From the NCBI RefSeq assembly GCF_014203735.1, contig NZ_JACHJQ010000006.1, positions 381,698 through 445,697 on the forward strand: a DNA stretch of 64,000 nucleotides. Direction: 5' to 3'. Source of the stretch: Actinophytocola algeriensis. Its GTDB lineage: Bacteria; Actinomycetota; Actinomycetes; Mycobacteriales; Pseudonocardiaceae. Positions 60,621-64,000 of the stretch are shown here, piece after piece (positions within the stretch are counted from its first letter, which is position 1; every line of letters starts with the position of its first letter). A program made the position numbers and the translations under genes. The notes under the pieces were generated by a model. That model searched no databases. It saw only the letters and a list, made by a program, of their open reading frames with translations, and was not told the origin of the DNA.

Positions 60621-63437
60621 ATGTCCCTGCAAAAACGGCGTCGGTGCGGTGTTGTCGCCGCACTGCTCACTGCCGCGATGCTCCTACCGGTCCCCGCCGC
60701 GCAGGCCGGGTCCGTCATCCCACCCGGTGACTACCAACAGGTCCAGCTCGCGTCCGGTGGCGGCGAGCTCGGCGAGGCCATGTCGCTCGCCGTGCTGCCG
60801 AACCGGTCGGTCGTGCACACGGCCCGCGACGGCACGGTCCGCGTCACGGACGCGGCGGGCAACACCACCACGGCGGGCAAGTTGCCCGTCTACACCCACG
60901 ACGAGGAAGGCCTCCAGGGCGTGGCGGCCGATCCCGGTTTCGCCACGAACCGGTTCATCTGGCTGTACTACTCGCCCGCACTGTCCACTCCGGGCGGTGA
61001 CGCGCCGACCGAGGGCACCCAGGCGGACTGGGACCGGTGGAAGGGCGAGCTGCGCCTGTCGCGGTTCGTGCTGAACACCGGCAACACCCTCGACCTGGCG
61101 AGCGAGAAGATCGTGCTGCGGGTCGCGAACGACCGCGGCCAGTGCTGCCACGTCGGCGGCGACATCGACTTCGACGCCACGGGAAACCTCTACCTGACAA
61201 CGGGTGACGACACCAACCCGTTCCAGTCGGACAGCTACACGCCGATCGACGAGCGCACGAACCGCAACCCGCAGTTCGACGCGCAGCGGTCGTCGGGCAA
61301 CACCAACGACCTGCGTGGCAAGGTGTTGCGCATCAAGCCGCAGGCCGACGGCACGTACACGATCCCATCGGGCAACCTGTTCGCGCCGGGCACGGCGAAC
61401 ACCCGCCCGGAGATCTACGCGATGGGCTTCCGCAACCCGTTCCGCATGAGCGTCGACAAGGCCACCGGGATCGTGTGGCTCGGCGACTACGGCCCGGACG
61501 CGGGCGGCACCAACGCGAACCGCGGGCCGGGCGGGCAGGTCGAGTTCAACCGCATCACCGCGCCGGGCAACTACGGCTGGCCGTACTGCACGGGCACGAA
61601 CACGACCACCGAGACCTACAACGACTTCACGTTCCCGTCCGGTCCGTCCGGCGCGAAGTTCGACTGCGCCACCGGGCCGGTGAACAACTCCTTCCGCAAC
61701 ACCGGTCAGCAGAAGCTGCCCGCACCGAAGGCGTCGTGGATCAAGTACGGCGGCGACAGCGGCACCCCGCCGGAGTTCGGCGGCGGTTCCGAGTCGCCGA
61801 TGGGCGGCCCGGTGTACCGGTACGACCCGAACCTGAACTCGTCGGTGAAGTTCCCGCAGTCGCTCGACGGGCGGTTCTTCGCGGGCGAGTACGGCAGGCG
61901 CTGGATCAAGGCGATCGAGGTGACCGGCTCCGGCGGAGTCGGTGACATCGGCGCGTTCCCGTGGACCGGCACGCAGGTGATGGACATGGCGTTCGGACCG
62001 GACGGCGCGCTGTACGTCCTCGACTACGGCACCGGGTCGAACAACCAGGCCCTGTGGCGGATCGAGTACATCGGCGGGACGAACCGCAACCCGATCGCGA
62101 AGGCGGCGGCGAACAAGACGTCCGGCCCGTCCCCGCTGACGGTGACCTTCTCGTCCGCGGGCAGCTCCGACCCGGAGGGCGGCGCGCTCACCTACTCGTG
62201 GAACTTCGGTGACGGCACCACGTCGACGGCGGCGAACCCGACGAAGACGTACAACACCAACGGGAACTACACGGCCACCCTGACCGTGCGGGACCCGCAG
62301 GGCCTCACCGGTTCGGCGAACGTGCAGATCTCGGTCGGCAACACGGCACCGTCGGTCACGCTCTCGTCGCCGGGCGACGGCGCGTTGTTCTCCTTCGGCG
62401 ACACGGTGTCGTTCCAGATCACCGCCACCGACCCGGAGGACGGCACGATCGACTGCTCGCGGGTGAAGATCCGGTACCTGCTGGGCCACGACAGCCACGA
62501 GCACGAGATCACGTCCAGGACCGGGTGCTCCGGCACGATCACCACTCCGGTAGACGGCGAGCACGATCCGGCCGCGAACGTGTTCGGCGTGCTCGACGCC
62601 GAGTACACCGACAACGGTGGCCTGACCACGCACAGCAAGCGGAAGCTCCAGCCGCGACACCGGCAGGGTGAACACTTCAGTGCGCAGAACGGCATCCAAC
62701 TCGCTCAGCACGGTGGCGCGGAAGGTGGCCAGACGGTCGGGTTCACCGACAACGGCGACTGGATCTCGTACACGCCGTACGTGCTGTCGGGTGCGGGGAG
62801 TTTCACCGCCCGCGTCTCCTCCGGCGGGGCCGGTGGCACGCTCGAGGTCCGCGCCGGCTCGGCCACCGGCACGTTGCTCGGCTCCGCCGCCGTCGCCAAC
62901 ACCGGCAACTGGGACACGTTCGTGAACGTCAACGGCACGTTGTCCGGGGCGCCATCCGGGACCACACAGCTGTTCCTGGTGTTCAAGGGCGTCACCGGGC
63001 AGGGGAACCTGTTCGACCTGGACGCGTTCACGCTCAACCCGGGCAGTGCGGGGACGAACCGCACGGTCGAGGGCGAGGCGTGGACGTCGACCGGTGGTGT
63101 GCAGGCCGCTGCCCACGCCGGGGCCTCGGGTGGTGCGACGGCCGGGTACATCGAGACGGGTGACTGGGCCGGGTACTCGCAGCTCAACACCAGTGGCGCC
63201 AAGGGGTTCTCGGCCCGGATCTCGTCCGCCGGGGCGGGCGGGACCATCACGATCCGGTCCGGGTCCCAGACCGGGACCGTGCTCGGGTCGGTCCCCGTGC
63301 CGGTCACCGGCGGGTGGGAGACGTTCCAGGACGTCTCGACCACGTTGACGGGCAACGTGTCCGGACCGTTGTTCCTGTCGTTCACGGGCGGCGCGGGCTC
63401 GCTGTTCGACGTGGACACGGTGACAGTCCGGTACTAG
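60621..63437 (+). CDS. Secreted PQQ-type sugar dehydrogenase with PKD and two CBM6 domains
   Basis: 938 residues from the ATG at 60621 (GAAGGA upstream). Signal peptide about 1-28. A glucose/sorbosone dehydrogenase propeller (about 35-490) has RGQCCHVGGDIDF-like NDRGQCCHVGGDIDFDATGN near 173, GFRNPFRMSVDKATG and DYGPDAGGTNANRGPGGQVE. PKD at about 495-575 (LTYSWNFGDGTTSTAANPTK), an unnamed module with GTIDCSRVKIRYLLGHDSHE, then two CBM6-like domains from about 690 and 815 (GFTDNGDWISYTPY; GYIETGDWAGYSQL). It probably oxidises sugars released by the GH99-like partner. It is a paralog of the ThuA-fused protein at the left edge. Confidence 0.93.
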   Translation: MSLQKRRRCGVVAALLTAAMLLPVPAAQAGSVIPPGDYQQVQLASGGGELGEAMSLAVLPNRSVVHTARDGTVRVTDAAGNTTTAGKLPVYTHDEEGLQGVAADPGFATNRFIWLYYSPALSTPGGDAPTEGTQADWDRWKGELRLSRFVLNTGNTLDLASEKIVLRVANDRGQCCHVGGDIDFDATGNLYLTTGDDTNPFQSDSYTPIDERTNRNPQFDAQRSSGNTNDLRGKVLRIKPQADGTYTIPSGNLFAPGTANTRPEIYAMGFRNPFRMSVDKATGIVWLGDYGPDAGGTNANRGPGGQVEFNRITAPGNYGWPYCTGTNTTTETYNDFTFPSGPSGAKFDCATGPVNNSFRNTGQQKLPAPKASWIKYGGDSGTPPEFGGGSESPMGGPVYRYDPNLNSSVKFPQSLDGRFFAGEYGRRWIKAIEVTGSGGVGDIGAFPWTGTQVMDMAFGPDGALYVLDYGTGSNNQALWRIEYIGGTNRNPIAKAAANKTSGPSPLTVTFSSAGSSDPEGGALTYSWNFGDGTTSTAANPTKTYNTNGNYTATLTVRDPQGLTGSANVQISVGNTAPSVTLSSPGDGALFSFGDTVSFQITATDPEDGTIDCSRVKIRYLLGHDSHEHEITSRTGCSGTITTPVDGEHDPAANVFGVLDAEYTDNGGLTTHSKRKLQPRHRQGEHFSAQNGIQLAQHGGAEGGQTVGFTDNGDWISYTPYVLSGAGSFTARVSSGGAGGTLEVRAGSATGTLLGSAAVANTGNWDTFVNVNGTLSGAPSGTTQLFLVFKGVTGQGNLFDLDAFTLNPGSAGTNRTVEGEAWTSTGGVQAAAHAGASGGATAGYIETGDWAGYSQLNTSGAKGFSARISSAGAGGTITIRSGSQTGTVLGSVPVPVTGGWETFQDVSTTLTGNVSGPLFLSFTGGAGSLFDVDTVTVRY

Positions 63438-63444
63438 TGCGTAG

Positions 63445-63478
63445 AACGGGCGCCCACGAACGAACGTGGGCGCCCGTT
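63445..63478 (+). terminator. Strong 14-bp hairpin after the sugar dehydrogenase
   Basis: AACGGGCGCCCACG and CGTGGGCGCCCGTT pair perfectly around AACGAA, starting 8 nt after the stop. It can end the operon and, read from the other side, the convergent gene. Confidence 0.88.
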
Positions 63479-63496
63479 CCCGTGCTCAGCGATCGC

Positions 63497-63931
63497 TCAC
63501 TCGGGGATCGACTCGGTGGCGTACCAGCGCCACAGGACGCACACGCCGTCCACGTCCGGGTGGCGGAACACGCTGCCGCGGAAGACCTTGCGGTGGCGGA
63601 TGCCGTTCAGTGGCGGCACGTGGCTCGTGCGCTCCAGGACGTCGATGTGGTCCGGTGGCAGCTCGACCGACACGAACGCGAGGAACTCCTCTCCCGCGCC
63701 CTCGGCCAGTTCCAGCGGGCACGGCCACCGCTCCTGGCCGACCAGCTCCGTGAAGTACGCGACCGCCTTGTGCGTGTACAGCGCGCTGAACGACGTCGGC
63801 TGGCTGTCGCCGATCGCCGACCTGATGTCGACCGGGCGTTCCGCCAGGGCCCGCTCGTAGGTGTCCCACGCCTCGACCAGCCGGATGGGCTCGTATCGAG
63901 GCGCTCCGGCGAGCCATTCGCGGACGCCCAC
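63497..63931 (-). CDS. Hypothetical protein
   Basis: 144 residues from the GTG at 63931 (VGVREWLAGAPRYEPIRLVE). It has alternating helical and strand segments (SFSALYTHKAVAYFTELVGQ, FLAFVSVELPPDHIDVLERT, KVFRGSVFRHPDVDGVCVLW RWYATESIPE) and no signal or membrane helix. I do not recognise the family. It starts 9 bp after the stop of the gene that enters from the right edge on the same strand, so the two form an operon. Confidence 0.75.
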   Translation of the reverse strand: MGVREWLAGAPRYEPIRLVEAWDTYERALAERPVDIRSAIGDSQPTSFSALYTHKAVAYFTELVGQERWPCPLELAEGAGEEFLAFVSVELPPDHIDVLERTSHVPPLNGIRHRKVFRGSVFRHPDVDGVCVLWRWYATESIPE

Positions 63932-63940
63932 CGACCCAGT

Positions 63941-64000
63941 CTAGGTTCGCTGCTCCCGCAACAGGTCGAGCAACAGGCCTTCTTTCGTCGACCACGGGCT
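63941..64000 (-). CDS. C-terminal end of a gene continuing past the window edge
   Basis: Only 19 codons are visible: SPWSTKEGLLLDLLREQRT and a TAG at 63943-63941. The SPWxxxEGLLLDLL pattern resembles the end of Ppx/GppA-type exopolyphosphatases (SPWALREGILL-type), but this is too short to be sure. Confidence 0.45.
   Translation of the reverse strand, partial: SPWSTKEGLLLDLLREQRT

Overview
The window is GC-rich actinobacterial DNA: many GTG starts, GGAGG-type ribosome sites, twin-arginine and Sec-secreted polysaccharide hydrolases, and actinomycete families such as DUF2007, MmyB-type regulators, F420-type LLM oxidoreductases and septum-formation lipoproteins. A soil genus of the Pseudonocardiaceae (Lentzea, Saccharothrix or Actinosynnema type) is the best guess; this is inference, since no rRNA or housekeeping marker is present. 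No tRNA, rRNA, CRISPR, insertion sequence or prophage was seen.

Layout. 1-5417: a very large secreted ThuA / PQQ-type sugar dehydrogenase / PKD protein (cut by the window edge), a ROK regulator with a clear operator, a PspC protein and a secreted cupin. 5523-8269: an unknown membrane protein, a PfkB sugar kinase, a leishmanolysin-like protease and a DUF2007 protein. 8293-9127: three adjacent decayed genes. 9225-22352: an aldehyde dehydrogenase, then a run of secreted carbohydrate-active enzymes (polysaccharide deacetylase + SGNH esterase operon, GH18 chitinase with ricin-type lectin, GH28 pectinase, GH78 rhamnosidase convergent with a second SGNH esterase), with a zinc metallopeptidase among them. 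22492-22985: two more decayed genes. 22987-27646: a quinate/shikimate island (dehydroshikimate dehydratase fused to an HPPD-like domain, shikimate dehydrogenase, TetR regulator, MFS transporter) held together by a shared operator. 27636-31171: an EAD-like/trypsin-fold protein lacking its catalytic His, an SDR, a DinB protein and a TPR protein. 31176-31943: two decayed genes. 32049-35753: a 1234-residue secreted beta-helix glycosidase. 35906-46532: assorted genes (DUF899, DinB, STAS, orphan winged helix, trypsin, pyruvyl transferase, lipoprotein, Nramp-like carrier, FHA-like protein) mixed with three more decayed genes and arrays of palindromic repeats. 46582-51910: an operon for two one-pass coiled-coil membrane proteins and a kinase-nSTAND-WD40 protein. 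52026-57511: a frameshifted gene, VOC, CNNM, DUF1445 and STAS-HATPase genes, and a TetR-controlled dehydrogenase/acetyltransferase pair. 58231-58775: the second large repeat region. 59125-63437: an operon of a GH99-like hydrolase and a second PQQ-type sugar dehydrogenase. The right edge holds one hypothetical gene and a fragment.

How it fits together. The secreted enzymes point to a saprophyte attacking plant pectin/rhamnogalacturonan (GH28, GH78, SGNH) and fungal walls (GH18, deacetylase, beta-helix glucanase type, GH99-like). Several share cis elements: nested TTCCGGAA/TTTCGAAA palindromes near both SGNH genes, and a conserved promoter block ahead of the GH99-like and beta-helix enzymes. 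The quinate island would turn plant-derived shikimate/quinate into protocatechuate.

Two features stand out as undescribed to my knowledge. First, families of intergenic repeats: 30-bp-period arrays of GAAGGGGCCCTTC-type palindromes, a dispersed core element present in four copies, and a 51-bp-arm imperfect inverted repeat. Second, a set of at least nine gene relics, several of which keep recognisable 5' and 3' ends but have lost the middle.
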